Of a DNA stretch of 64,000 nt, positions 24,660-37,700 are shown piece after piece. The translations under genes and the position numbers were made by a program. The DNA lies in assembly GCA_963070105.1 (NCBI GenBank), contig OY718808.1, positions 5,619,738 through 5,683,737 of the forward strand, in the 5' to 3' direction. The stretch is from Litomosoides sigmodontis (taxonomy: Eukaryota > Nematoda > Chromadorea > Rhabditida > Onchocercidae). The notes under the pieces are model-generated. The model did no database searches and had not been told where the DNA came from. It was given only the letters and a program-made list of their open reading frames with translations. Position 1 is the stretch's first letter. Every line of letters starts with the position of its first letter.

Positions 24660-25264
24660 TCACAATATTATTTTCGGCAGTAAAAGAGCCAATACTAATA
24701 AAAGAAGTTTGGACGTGAAAATAGACTGAGCAGAATTGCAAAGGTTACTGGAACAGCAACATATGTGACCCAAATTAGGGATTGTTTCACATGCCTCAAA
24801 TATACGATGTGTTTGACAGATGGATGATCCTCCAGTACCATCGCAATACCTTGCCTGAAGGAATACTACAACTTTCACGTTTCAACACCATCAGTGCATC
24901 GTTTTAAATTTGCGTGCATCTTTTCTACAATCAAACTTGAAAGATATTATAAACGAAATTGGACAACAGGCACTGCAGCGGAATCATTCTTTGTTGCCTG
25001 TACAATGGAAGGGAGTTGTTCATCAGTGAAATTCATTCTCAACATGTCGCTAGCTAATTTGTGGGAACCGTACATTGCATATGCAAATTTTATCAGTTAG
25101 AATGAAAACTGATGAGAATACCGCACCGTATCAAAAGCAAGAGTATGCTTAATGCAGTTGATACTGGGACATTCAATAATTTGCAAATGACTTCCCGAAT
25201 AACACTGAATTGCTCCAACCACTGATACCGTCGACAAAATTAGCAACAATACGTAAACTGTCAT
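24660..25264 (-). CDS. GPI-anchored Ly6/three-finger (ET-module type) surface protein
   Basis: Two exons (25127-25264 and 24660-24854) joined in phase 0 give 110 residues. Residues 1-18 are a signal peptide (MTVYVLLLILSTVSVVGA). The mature part has the Ly6/uPAR cysteine pattern: CYSG near the start, ECPSINCIKH in the middle, RYCDG, a pair of spaced cysteines, and the diagnostic CCCSSNLCN near the end. The last 20 or so residues are hydrophobic after NSAQ, a standard GPI-attachment signal. The start was chosen at the ATG two bases after a GTTGCAG acceptor; an ATG 15 bases upstream opens only a five-codon frame. Nematodes have large families of such proteins, several acting on neuronal receptors or sensory neurons; the partner of this one is unknown. 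Confidence 0.85.
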
Positions 25265-25904
25265 CCCTGCAACGTCATTTTGTAACTCTCCGAAGAGGGA
25301 ATGCAACAACTGAAACAATAATCTATAATCCTCCAGGTATGCGAGGATTGCGAGAATTGTACTTTATGAATAAATGTGGAAGATAGAAGAGGTAAATGAA
25401 AACGTGACATCTGGCTTATTTGGATGAAGAAATTAAGAAAGGAATGAAGTAATTTCAAGAGATTCGACAACAGAAGGAACGATTTATGAATTAGTTAGTA
25501 CCATTTGTGCGAGAAAGGATACGAATGTGTTTTTCACTTCTGCATAATTAATTACTGCTCAGTATTTGTTCTGAAGTGTCGAAGACAGAACAGTTCTGCT
25601 AAGCTCTCAGAAGAATGCTAGATAGCTGAGGTGGTGCATTTCGGAAGAAATAATGGATCGAACTGAGACGCAATGTCGAAATATGAAATCAAAACGAACA
25701 GCTAGCAACTGAAGTGTGATTTGATGACAACGAGACGCGCAACAACACAACCAAATTTGAAGTCGATGGGTCGAAGGACCGAAATTGGGTCCGTCATCAA
25801 TGATCGTATAATTACATAATTGTAACCTATTAGCATACACAAAATCTTCACCATTCTAGCAGTTGTACCATTTAGACATCTCGCAATTCAGTTAAAGGGA
25901 GCGT

Positions 25905-25978
<74 letters not shown>

Positions 25979-28342
25979 GAAATGGTTTGGCCCAAGAAGA
26001 TAATGGGTGAGAAAAGGCTTGCATGGTAGAAGATAAATCGTAGTTTTAAGGTATCGAAATAGTAATTTAAACCAGAAACTATCGGCTTTTGCTTTTACTT
26101 CCTAAAAATGTGATGAAAATAGTCACATTTCAATTAAAATGGTTTCCTCTCTTAGCAAGCAACTACGACAAATTAGTATTTTCAATATCATTTCTGTATT
26201 TTGACCAGCAAAACAAACTTATCTTGCTATTAAAGCGTCTCTCTAACTCTTTCATATATATGCAGGAAGGGTGCAAAAGTTAAAAGTGAAAAAATCAGTT
26301 GAAAGCGATCATTTATAAAAGCATGCATTTGCAAACATTTGGAAAGAGAAAAGTAAAAAATCAGTTCGATTACAAATGGAAATGATTTATAGAAGGAGGA
26401 AGTGATTCCTGCGAAAATTAAATATGCGTATAATTCAAGGCCATCTATTGTTGACAGAATTGGCAAAATTCAAATCATTTAGTATCAATTCCTCGAATTC
26501 ACAATCACATTGAATTTAAATGCTTTGCACTCTTTTCTTTTAGCTTGAATTTAATTTTAAGTTAAATCAGTTGTCGAGGAGTGCATTGATTTCAGACTAA
26601 CTTCAACTTCTAGCCTTTGCATCATTTTTACTGATAAGAAAAAAAAGCACAATTTTCAAACCAAAGCGAATTTAGAAAAGGAAGATTTTTGCAACATTTT
26701 TTGTAAATTTGCTTGAACTGCAACTTTACTGCAATTTCAACTTGAACTCTCATTGATACAGTGATCATTTGCAGATCCTGTGAGACATATCTGAAATCTT
26801 AATGTTATTAGCTAAGGAACACAAATCAATTGCACCACTCATGTTTTTTCAGTCAGAAATAATTTCAGCTGAGCGTATTTGAAGCCTCGGTATTTCTGCT
26901 TTGATAAAGAGTTGTCACAAAAAAGTTATCGGTCAGTAAGTAAATAAACCCATAAGATTTCGATGAATGCATTTGGATTTATTTCTTTTCTTTTTATAGT
27001 CAAACTTATACGAAGCGACGTTAATTAGCAATGCTTACGCTTATGTCCGCACACGCACATTAAAAGGTAAGGAAATTCGTGCATGCGTGCAAAGAAATGA
27101 ATGCAATTGAGTGTTTGCAATAAACGCGATGTGCTGCTGCTAATATCATTAAAAGTCGATTTTCTGAGGATGAAATAGAGCCGTTACTAGCAGAAGACAA
27201 CTTCAAATTTCCAAGTCACAAGAAAGGGATTGATGAAACGATGGTGAGGGCGACGACGACGGTCACGCATCACGCCATCTGCTCACCGATGTGTTACGAA
27301 CTAACGAGTGAACGGAAAGAGTGATTAGTAGCATTTTACTATCACACTGATTGCACTGCGTTTCTGTTACAAAAATTCGTCGATAGCATATGCCAAAATA
27401 TCCTGAAAAAGTGGAAAAACGAAGTAAAGCGCCTGTTCCGCCGTAAATTTCATCCGCAACAGACAGCACCAAAGTATAAAACTATCACTTTCTGTTTGTG
27501 AAATATCTGCGCGTCGCGCTGTCCTCCCAAAGTGTCGTTAAATTCCATTATGCGTCGGAAGCAATGTGTGTTGAGCTACTTTCGGATAATAATCACAGCC
27601 AGTTTAGCAAAAAATGATGAAATTTCGACGGGAAATAAATTGGAACTTAAATTATGCATCGATCCGAGCATTCAACGGGAAAAAAAAGAAGACAGAGTAT
27701 TAAGGTTAAGGAATGCCAAATCGATGGCAGCAAACAACTAACTGGCACTAAAATGTCAGGTAATACTTTTCTTACACAACACTTTTCTGTTTTCGGCAGT
27801 TTTACAACTTTCAGTTATTCCAATCTGTGAAGCAGACTTCCTTTTCTTTTCAGCCTTCCATTATTTAATTTACTTGTTGGATGACTCAAGCATGTTATCA
27901 CACCTTTGAAATTCCCGACAATTTAGAGAATTTCGTATTGAGTAAGTATTGCTTTTCCGAATTATCATTTTAAATTTCCTGCCAATTATCAGTTATGCAG
28001 TGCTTCTCAATTCACTCACTAATGGCTCCTTTGAACGAATTTTAAAACACTAAATATTTGTCATGCAATATACTACAAAAGCAATTTCTGTCTTTTTATT
28101 GACAAATATATATGACAGTACGTTTTCATCTCTGCCAGGCCTTGATCGACATTACCCAGTGCTATGAAAGTATGCAAGGTTTTTGTTTGGAATTTAAAAT
28201 TATCTTAAATCCTCTTAAAGAAGTTATTGACCAGTGGATTCTCATGGAACTGTGAAAAATGAAAAAGTGAATTAATTTGAAGGGATTACTGTTGTTCAGT
28301 TGTCCTTGAAACAAAATTTGGAAAACTAAAATTCATATGTTT
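25265..28342. other. Intergenic region with a long (AG)n tract
   Basis: No gene is recognised in these 3 kb. It holds the (AG)n microsatellite at 25906-25976. A minus-strand segment at about 27283-27400 is flanked by a TTTTTCAG acceptor and a GTGAGC donor and could be an exon, but its protein (Cys-rich, about 38 codons) matches nothing I know. Confidence 0.5.
25906..25976. repeat. (AG)n microsatellite, about 70 bases
   Basis: The run is an uninterrupted GA dinucleotide repeat on the plus strand apart from its edges. It is intergenic. Confidence 0.95.
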
Positions 28343-28513
28343 TCAACCAATAATTAGTTTTGCGGGAACAAAACCTTCCTCGGTGGCAATGAAATGATAC
28401 TCATTTTGTCTTTCCATAAATAGCTGCTGGACCAATTGAGATGCACAAGCGGCACATCCGAAATTGGGTAATAAACTCGCATTCAAAACTAAAGTGAGCA
28501 GAAGAGGATGCAT
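28343..28513 (-). CDS. Possible small secreted peptide, 56 residues, C-terminal glycine
   Basis: A single open frame starts with ATG at 28513 and ends with TGA. Residues 1 to about 20 look like a signal peptide (MHPLLLTLVLNASLLPNFGC), followed by CAACASQLVQQ and a polar segment. The protein ends EEGFVPAKLIIG. A glycine just before the stop is what peptide-amidating enzymes need, so an amidated secreted peptide is conceivable, but there is no dibasic cleavage site. A weak trans-splice-like AG lies about 20 bases upstream. No family is recognised, and the frame is short enough to be chance. Confidence 0.35.
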   Translation of the reverse strand: MHPLLLTLVLNASLLPNFGCAACASQLVQQLFMERQNEYHFIATEEGFVPAKLIIG

Positions 28514-29775
28514 CCGACTGTTGCTCCTCCTCAATTAAAAAATCTCCTCTCTTTAAAACAAAATGGTAGATATCGTTTGCACATCAGTTTTAAAAATCAC
28601 TGCCGGAACTTCAGTTGTCTGCTCGTACTAATTCCCATGGGAAGCTGGGTAGTGGAAACCAGTGGTCACAAGTGTGATTAAGGGGCTATTCAGAAATTAC
28701 ATATCTCTCAATGTGGCATATTTCAAGTTTCTAGTTCACTTTAGGAACCATTCAGTTTCCGAGAGGCAAGAAATCAGATTTCTCATCCAGAAGTAAGTGA
28801 ACACAGTTCTAAGATTTGGCAGAAAGTAATTAAAGTTCAATATCACAAAGATCACAAAATATAAATGATAAGTGAAATTTGCAATGGATTTTAAGAAGGA
28901 AAGCAAGAAATCGTTGCAAAGATCTTTTGTGCTTGGCAAACACTAATCATAGCACTAATGATTTTCTTATTGATCAAGTTGAGAAGCTCGTATCGACTCT
29001 TAAATGAAATAAGCTGAGATGGACTGCACGGTACCTAAAGATCCGTCTTATTTTTGATTATCGACCTGTCGGCATGTATCTCAAGAAATTATGATAGCCA
29101 ATATTTAGTTTGACAAAGACAACGGCGGGAGAATAAGAAAGATTTCTGGGTCAGAGTATCAAAGTGGTGCTTATATACCAACGTACAAATGAGGGTATTA
29201 ATGAATAGACAGAGTGATGAAGGATTTTGATGAACATTAAATAGAGATGAATTAAGCATAAGAACTGGCCACTTATCTTACGCTGCTCCTTCACTTTTCC
29301 TATTCCTTTCAACGAAACATTCGATTTCATTTGATTTCACTTTCAATTTCAACAATTTTTTAGTTAAACTCGATTGTCGCTTTTATTCAAAAAAGTATTT
29401 CAGTGATCAAGTCTGACTTGAGTCAATGAGCCGTACATCTTTTCTTAACAATATAACCAAATATCGGTTATGATATTTATTCCTGTGATCGTATGTCGGG
29501 GAACTACAGTGGAATAAATTACCGTAATGGATGGTGAGGTGAGGGATGTTGAGAGTAGGATAAGGAGAGGGTAATAAACAAAATGTGAAGCAAAAAACTA
29601 ACAATCAACAAGTAAACCGCAAGTTTCATTCCATCAGAAATATAATACTATCATATACCTGTCGGCAGCAATTGTGAAGTACAAAAAGAGTGCAAAACAA
29701 TTTAATAACAGAATTATGGAAGAAATAAGCATTAATTTGTTCAAACAGGCAAGTATCCATTCCACTTTCAGCAGA

Positions 29776-29822
29776 CGGATTATAATAATCTCAGCACTCC
29801 GTGCTGAGATTATTATAATCCG
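29776..29822. repeat. Perfect inverted repeat, 22-base arms, 3-base loop
   Basis: The left arm 29776-29797 begins CGGATTATAATAATCTC and its exact reverse complement occupies 29801-29822, separated by TCC. There is no poly-T tract after it. Confidence 0.9.
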
Positions 29823-31191
29823 GTCCGTTTATCGTGCAACTCATTTTCATTTGATTAATCTCACATATAAAACTTTCAGTTGTCTCATGTGCACAGGCAC
29901 GAACAACAATAATTAAGCTCTCATGCAGTTTCATAATACTACTTTTAGGGATGTTTTCTCAGAATTCAACAAAAAGATTGAGTTTAATTTGAAATGGTTT
30001 ATAACTAGTTGAAACAGCGGAAGAGATGAAGAAAGATTCTTTTAAAACTATTCCTATTGTACTAGACATTACTTATATATGCATTGGAAACTTCTCTTGG
30101 TAATCAACCTATGATCAGTCATGCTTTAGATCGCTTTAGGAATACTAGAAATACAAACGGTGAGGACGATGATATGTGAGAAAGCCAAAAGCATTCTAGC
30201 GATCAGAATGCTTTTCAATGAATAGTTGAAGAACAAAATGAGGAAATTCCAATTCTTTCAGAAAATATGGGTAAGGATTGAAGAGAAGACGACCAAATAA
30301 AAGGGCCAGAAAATGAACCATGAAGTGTGTTATTAACGGAATTACCATTGGATGGTTGCACGCACTACTTATGTGGAATGGATGTAAGGAAGGAGAGATC
30401 CGCGAAAGATGAAGATTACTATGTCCTTGGAAATCAAGGTATACTCTATTCTATTCACATAAAGGACCATACATACAATCTGTCAAATTCATAATTACGC
30501 TCCTCTACAAAGAGAAATACTCCTTAAGGCCAATCAACACAATACCACGGAACCCAATGTTGTATTGGTTAGCGGTCAATGCAATCCTTCCATACATCGA
30601 CCCGTAACGAATGCCGCATTGGTACCAATTATTACTAGTAATTATGAGAGTCCTATGTTGCAGAATATGCACTGGACTTCTTCCGCGTTAAAACATCCCT
30701 TCCGCATATGTGAGATTAAGCTTCAATAGAATTTTATGGAAGGAAGCTAAGGATGAAGGAGGAAAACAACTGCAACAAACATGACAAATTTTATCAAGCT
30801 GCAAACAGCAAAGCAAGAGGAAAGAGACAGGAAATACAACTAAAAAAGCACACCTTATTAAATTGAAATTCATCGAAAGAAAAAAGGCCAAAGGCAAACC
30901 ATACAATATGGAAAATTATCAGCAAACAGGATTACTAGTCTTATTTGTGGTGGACACCGCTGCCACCTTCCACCAAATGCTTGATAATAATTCATATTGC
31001 TTATAAAAATTAACAATAGAGAAATGGAAACAAATTACTTCAATAAATACGCAGCATTACTAATATAAAAAGACCACTTCACTACATACTTTCAAAAAAC
31101 AAGATTCTACTGATACCTACATAAATTAAGTTCAGCAACGATAGATATAACGATAATAAAAACTGAAATACCGATAGAAATCAATTTTTTT

Positions 31192-31259
31192 TTCTCACAT
31201 TAGTGGATCAAAGCTTCTCACATCTGCCTTCTCACATTAGTGGATCAAAGCTTCTCACA
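31192..31259. repeat. 31-base direct repeat, two copies
   Basis: The unit beginning TTCTCACATTAGTGGATCAA occurs at 31192-31222 and again, identically, at 31229-31259 with six bases between. It lies about 450 bases beyond the ACBD3 stop codon. Confidence 0.9.
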
Positions 31260-31705
31260 AAAATATATTAGCTGCTGTTTAAATATTTGAACACATGCAC
31301 AGGCACTAATTCAACAAAATAGCCATCAACACTGTTGTGTGCAAAGTAACAGAAATTTTTTAATAAACTTTCTAAGTGAAAACCAAATGCTAGTAATATA
31401 AGCAACTAGCAACCCTCATAAAACATTTAAGTTTTCATAACGAAAATATTTAAAAATCTCAGGATTCTAGCGCTTTGTAAGGTGAAACGTACTACCTCCA
31501 AAAGACACTCCGCTTCATAATTTCACTGATTCTTGTGACTTCAAAAAAAGGACCGAAGCAACCCGTAGCACTCACGAGTAACTCGAACCATTCGATGGCA
31601 ATGTCTGAACTTACGCGTTCATTTCATAACATTTTAGTATACGCGAAAAAGTTATTATAAATGATATAAAATTGCCTTATTGTTCTTGATAAGAGAAAAA
31701 CCTCT

Positions 31706-34700
31706 TCAGCTGCTGTAATATACTCGATAATACAAGGTTTTGGATCGCCATAAAGAATATGAATTGTCGAACTTCAGCAAATATACACCTCTTCCTGGAT
31801 ATACGTGACTACCAGCATACACCTCAAGAAAGAAAACTATGAATTACAGTTAATATTTGATAACAGCACCAGAATGGTCAGGAATGGACTAGATGATTAA
31901 GACTATGTGCCCCATTCCTAATAGATTATCGATTATAAATCAACAGAATAGATTTGTAGGAACATCGAAAAACACTCATATTTCAATCGTTTCAACAAAT
32001 CATAAGCCTAATCACTAAGGTTGCGACATGTGAAAGGAGCAGCAAGAAATATTACTTAATCAGTGTTATAGAACTAAACTGGAATTTATCGTGAATGTGA
32101 AGAATTATCAAATTTTAAATTGCAATGAGTAAACCGGACGAAAGCATACGATTCCCTCTCAACGAAAATTATTTGAACCTCCTCATGACAATCACGTCGG
32201 TAAACGGGAACGATTTCATCGACATGTGGTTTATTCTGACCCGTCTGCTTCTCCCTTATAGAACTACCACTTTCCACATCGCTGTTCCTTAATTCTAGTT
32301 GTAAGAATTCTTCATCCGCGTCCTCATCGGACGATTCTGATATATGAACTGAGACCTTAAATAGCACACAAAAACTATGCCACTCCAGAAATATGGATCA
32401 CGTTTGAGGAGATCAGTAAATAAAAATGATCATTACGAGGCATGTGTTTCTGTACTAAATGTGCCACTTCGCTCAGTATCTAATAATTTAGTCTAACATT
32501 TAGGTAAAACCAATAACGATGCTTTTGTATGCATTTTTGATTCAAATAATTAATACTAAAACCTGTGTAGTAGCGAGTTATCACATTTCTACTTAAAGAA
32601 GTCACGAGTCAACATTCCAACGACAAATCTGTCTCTAGCATCCCCAGCATTCATCTCAATAAACAGTAATATTGGAATTACTCATAGCAAAAAAAATTAA
32701 AGTTGTTAATTTTAGAAACACTCACACGATTTGTTTGAGAAATTGACCACTCAAAAAAGACACCGAAGCCAATATCGTAATGGTCGGTAGCAAATTCCCA
32801 AAACAAACAGTTGCCCTCTTCATGAGTTGGCACACGAACCTGCAACAGTACTTTTTGTAATCACTCTTTAATGATAATTTTATGAGATATAAAATAATAC
32901 CCAAAACTTATTTACATAACGATGTACTACATTTTAATTAATTTACTTTCTATACTATCCAATATTTTTTACTCAGAACATTTGTCTTAACAATATAAAC
33001 GGGTTTTTTTAGCGCTGCCCAGTCCTTTTTCACAAAGGTAAAGTAATGAATACTTGTTGCAACGAACACGAATGAAATTTCTTACAAGTTGGCTAATACC
33101 TCGGAATGCAAAACTACTCACCGTCACTGTTTCGCCATGTCCAACTTTGATAATGCCTTCACTACCTTCTTTCCGAATGGCAGCCTTGAATTCCATAATA
33201 TCTTGACGATTCCACATCGATGCTGGTGCGATTGTAGGATTCACTGGAAAATTTAAAAACGAGTCATAAATGTTAAACGGTGGTTTTTTGTTGCATAAGC
33301 TATGCCAACTAATCTACGAGTTGTATTATGACTCTACGGACAAAAAAAATCATCCGAGCTTGAGATAAAAAATATATCATGAACCTAACGAAAGATCCAT
33401 ATAGCACTGAAATATCAAGCAGATAGAAGTCATAATTGGGCATTCGACACGCTTTTAGAAATTTGATAAATGAGTGAGAAAATTGTAACGAAATTTCCTC
33501 ATCACTCCGACTGACCTAGCATAAAACAGGAAGCACACACATGTAACTGATGCAAATAAGCATACCTGTGAAATACTCTTAAGCAAGAAATCTCTCTCAC
33601 CAGTGTTATTCGTACCGCTCAGTCTAAACATATCCTTTAGTCATATACCATATACAGTTTACCTATTCTACTGCTTACGTTACAAAAATTGTTTGTTATT
33701 TACATTTCTATCATGCATTCTCCTCTTCATTATGCTTATTCCTTTCATTCCTTCGCTCGTGAAAAGGCATCATGTGTGTGAAACACGTGAAAATCTATTA
33801 TGAGCAAAGATTGACGCCAGGAAAAAGGGAACGAAATTGTTTGTTGACCTAAAAACAAAAGAAGTCAAACATCAACACAATCGAATCAACTTGATAAATT
33901 ATGGCAAATTTAGCTCTCAATCACTTTCTCCAACGCTCTCAATTCCTACTTCATGTGAATTCCACTTTTCGCTGCATTCAATTTTGTACTTTATCAGCTA
34001 ATCAACTAAATTCATTTTTTGTGAAAGTTTTATTTCTAATCCACCGTTCGTAAATTTATGAGTCCTAACCGACAACACATTTCACTTTCAAGAATTAATG
34101 AATATTCTCGATTTGATAAGTATTTAACGGAGAATGACAGGTAGTGGAGGAAACGTGAAACGGAGCGCATTTCTTTCAGGTAGCTTAAACAACATAACTG
34201 TTCATCCTACAAGTGTCCTTTTTTTCTTTTTCTAACACTGCTGAAAACTTTTTGTTTCCAAGCATGATTTCTAACTTTTGAAGGAAAGAAGGGAACGAAC
34301 GAACTCCAAATTGGTTCATGCACGCCATCACGGCCTTGATATACACCACTTGCAGATAGTGTTTGTAAGCAGGAGGCAGCATTTGTTCCAAATAATGAAA
34401 TGCATTCATACTATCATCTTACTATGACCCATTTTTTCTCAGACGTTCTTTCCAGCGTACTGTTCCAGTCGATTTAAGCTTTCATGCTCTGTTTATTTCA
34501 TTTTCTTTTTTAATTCTTAAAATTATTGCTAAGGTAAGGCATCTCACAAGTAGCGTCCTCAATTAACCTCTTCCTATTAGAACAACTGGTACTACTTTGT
34601 TGTTCGGTCTCAAATGACGTTTCTTAACCCCTCCGAGAAACACTGCAACAGATAAGCTACGCTACGAATCCATGCAAGCAGAGTACAGTTTTCTTTCAAT

Positions 34701-37700
34701 TCAATTAGCAGATACAAAAAGCGACTCAACAAGAAGCATGCAATTTATCATTCAAGCGCGCTTGTTTTTAAAACTTTAAACAAAAACTTTTGAAACTCAT
34801 AAACACTATAAAAGCTTTTCATAGTTCTGAAGAACACAAATTAGAAATTAGAAAGAACAAAATCGATTTTAACATTGTGAATAACAAGGGAAAAATAAGC
34901 AGCATCAACAGTAAATAAAATTTATAGTGATAGAAGAGACGCTCACTTGAAATAAATTTAACATATTCAATCAAAAAAGTAGAAAAAAAACATACAAAAA
35001 AACATTGCCTAAAAAGAGAGGTGAAGGAAGGAAAAAATTGTCCCAAACATAAATATGTTCATAATTTAAAAATTCAAACTCCCATCATTTTCTTTGTCAC
35101 TTTCTTTCCCAAGGTTTCATTACCATTTCGTTTAAATTCTACCCAGCGTAAATTCAACGATATTGTGTGCAGAAATTGGAAAAGATCGCACTCGATAATG
35201 AAATCAAATTTCCGACGACATAGTGAAATAGTTAAAAGGCTAAAGTTTCACTGTTAACAGTAGAAATAAGATGATTAATAGGATAATGCTATATTCAACA
35301 CTGTGGAAAAGAGGAGAATGAGTATTTTAGGAAAATCTCAGATTAGAATGCAACTTAAAAAATAGTCCTTCTTTCTTGGATCTTTCTATTTAGTCTGGAT
35401 TTCTCAACGCAATTCGTGTTTTTTTAATACAACCAGACATCTGTTGCTATATTATCACCCTTGTTGATAGCTCGAAACTAGAAAATTAAGAAGGGAAAAT
35501 GAACTAACAAGGTAAATCTTCGCCAACTTCCTCATCAGAAGCATCCGAATTCTGACTTCGATTTTGATTCTCTTCATTATAAAGAGTTTTATTTTGCGCA
35601 TTATCTTCCTCATCCACCTCTTTCGCCGGTGTAATTTTACTATCGGGAGATGCACCAACTATTTTAGCTTGTTGTGCGTATATTTGCGCCATGTACTGCT
35701 GGTAGTGCTGCTCCTGGAGCTGTTTCACTAATGCTTCCTGCTGCAACAGTATTTTAATTTTCCATGCCAAGCGATTCTCGATTTTGTGTTTTTTCAATTC
35801 TCTTTCTTACCGTACAGCTTAAAAGATATGGACAACTAAAGCGGCATTTCAAAATTGAAATCTTGGCAGTGCAGCAACTCAGTCACTGAGCAACTTCAGT
35901 GAGATTTTCATTTTACTCGCATATCGCAGGTTGCACTTTAAAATACAAAATTTTAGTCATAGAATTGCAAAATCAATACTTTGCATCCAAAATATTAATT
36001 TTACAATTTTTAGGAAAATTATATTTTATGACTAAATTCAACTTCCACTTACAAAAAAAATATCCCACACGAGTGTGATAAAAACAAATTTCAGAAAAGC
36101 ATAACTGCTTTTAGGACTCATTGTACTAATAAATTCATTTCAAAACTTCCATAAATTTAATTCTTCATATTGCAAGAATGTGCTTATGGGAACTACAGCA
36201 AAATCTCTCAGTTAGGGAATAAATTTGTGCTTCCACCTATCGAAGATCAATATTCTTGAGAGCTCTTTTAATTCGTGGAATTGTTAAACAAATAATAAAT
36301 GAGAAAAAAGGTATTGAATTGAAAAATTAGTGACTTTAATAATTAAAATAAATGTTTACGGTAGTTTCTTTTACTTCAAGATTGATCCATAGTGTTTACC
36401 TCGAAATAGACTCCTCAATTACGTACGTACAAAGCAAGAATAAATGGATATTTTACTCAAGAAACAGATGTCGAAATCTTATCATTTAAAAAAACAAAAT
36501 ATGAAATCGAAATAATGAACACAATACAGCCTAATTCCCTAAAAAGCCAAAAATGGTGCATTAATTTTCTTTTACAGATAGAGCTAAGCAGAATGAATTG
36601 TTTGAAAACATGCAATTTTTTTGGACACATAAGTTTCACGTTGTTTAGTCGTAAAAGAAATAATGCTTAAGTTTAAGGAGTTATATTTGAACTAAATATT
36701 TGAAGTTATATTTGAAAGTTATATTTGAACTTGAAGAAGTCATATTATTTTGCTGCATTTATGCATTTAAAATTTTCAAAGCAATACCTTCAAAACGGAA
36801 ATTTGCATTAGCAAGAAACTAATTACTGATATGGCAGATTAATTATTCGTCAATTAATCACTTTCTCCAGTGCCAATGTCTGTGTAATTTGCAACATCTG
36901 ATCCTTATCTCTAGCATCAACCTTTCTTCCTAAACACTATGCCTGTTCAGTACGATATAAGTGCGAAATCAAAGATTATCCAAAGAATAATTTAAATTTT
37001 CCAAAAGACGAAAGGAAGCACGAAAGACGTCATTCTCATCATCACATCATCATCAACACCACCACCATCATCAGCGGCAGCAACAGCAGCAGCAGCAGTT
37101 GTAGCAATTGCAGCAGCAACAATGCTACCACGTCAGTACTTACGACTGCCTCAAGTTAAGCCGAACAAAAGTTAGGCGGGCTTAATCTCTTAGCTTCACC
37201 CTCAAACTGTTCACACCTCATTCTCAATATAATCAACCTCTATCTCAATTCTATCAGACTTCAGCAGGTGCCAATCTCCATTTCGTTTACGCTTGTTTCT
37301 TGAAGCTTAATTCCTTGCTACAAATTCCCTTAAGGACATACCATGCTACCTGATCAGAATCCTTTCTAAAGACAAGGCAAGATAACTTTTGAGACTATTG
37401 CCAACCTAAAAGTCGGTTCTTGTTCGTATATAATAAAGTATTATCTGCCTAACCCGCTTCCATTCAACAATATAACACCACCCTGCTACATCTTATACTT
37501 TCTCTTATAGCTATTAAGACGGAAGAAGTTAGATGAATTCTTAACAATGAAGAGAACCAACAGAAATATGTAAGTTCCTCCACTATTTCCCAAAAACGCC
37601 ACAAAAATTTGCATATTACTTCTAGTTTTCTATATTATTGCACAAGACCGTTGTAGATTTCATAGTACACTTTTTATTTTTAACATTACCAAACGCTACT

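Larger units (their letters stand above)
28514..31705. other. Intergenic region with a perfect hairpin and a direct repeat
   Basis: There is no recognisable gene in these 3.2 kb. It contains the 22-base inverted repeat at 29776-29822 and the 31-base direct repeat at 31192-31259, both listed separately. Translation of 30100-30950 in all frames is interrupted by stops and shows nothing I can assign to a transposon. Confidence 0.5.

Noticed and set aside
30100..30950. Possible decayed retroelement
   Set aside because: Six-frame reading gives short pieces broken by stops and no reverse transcriptase, integrase or long terminal repeat can be seen.
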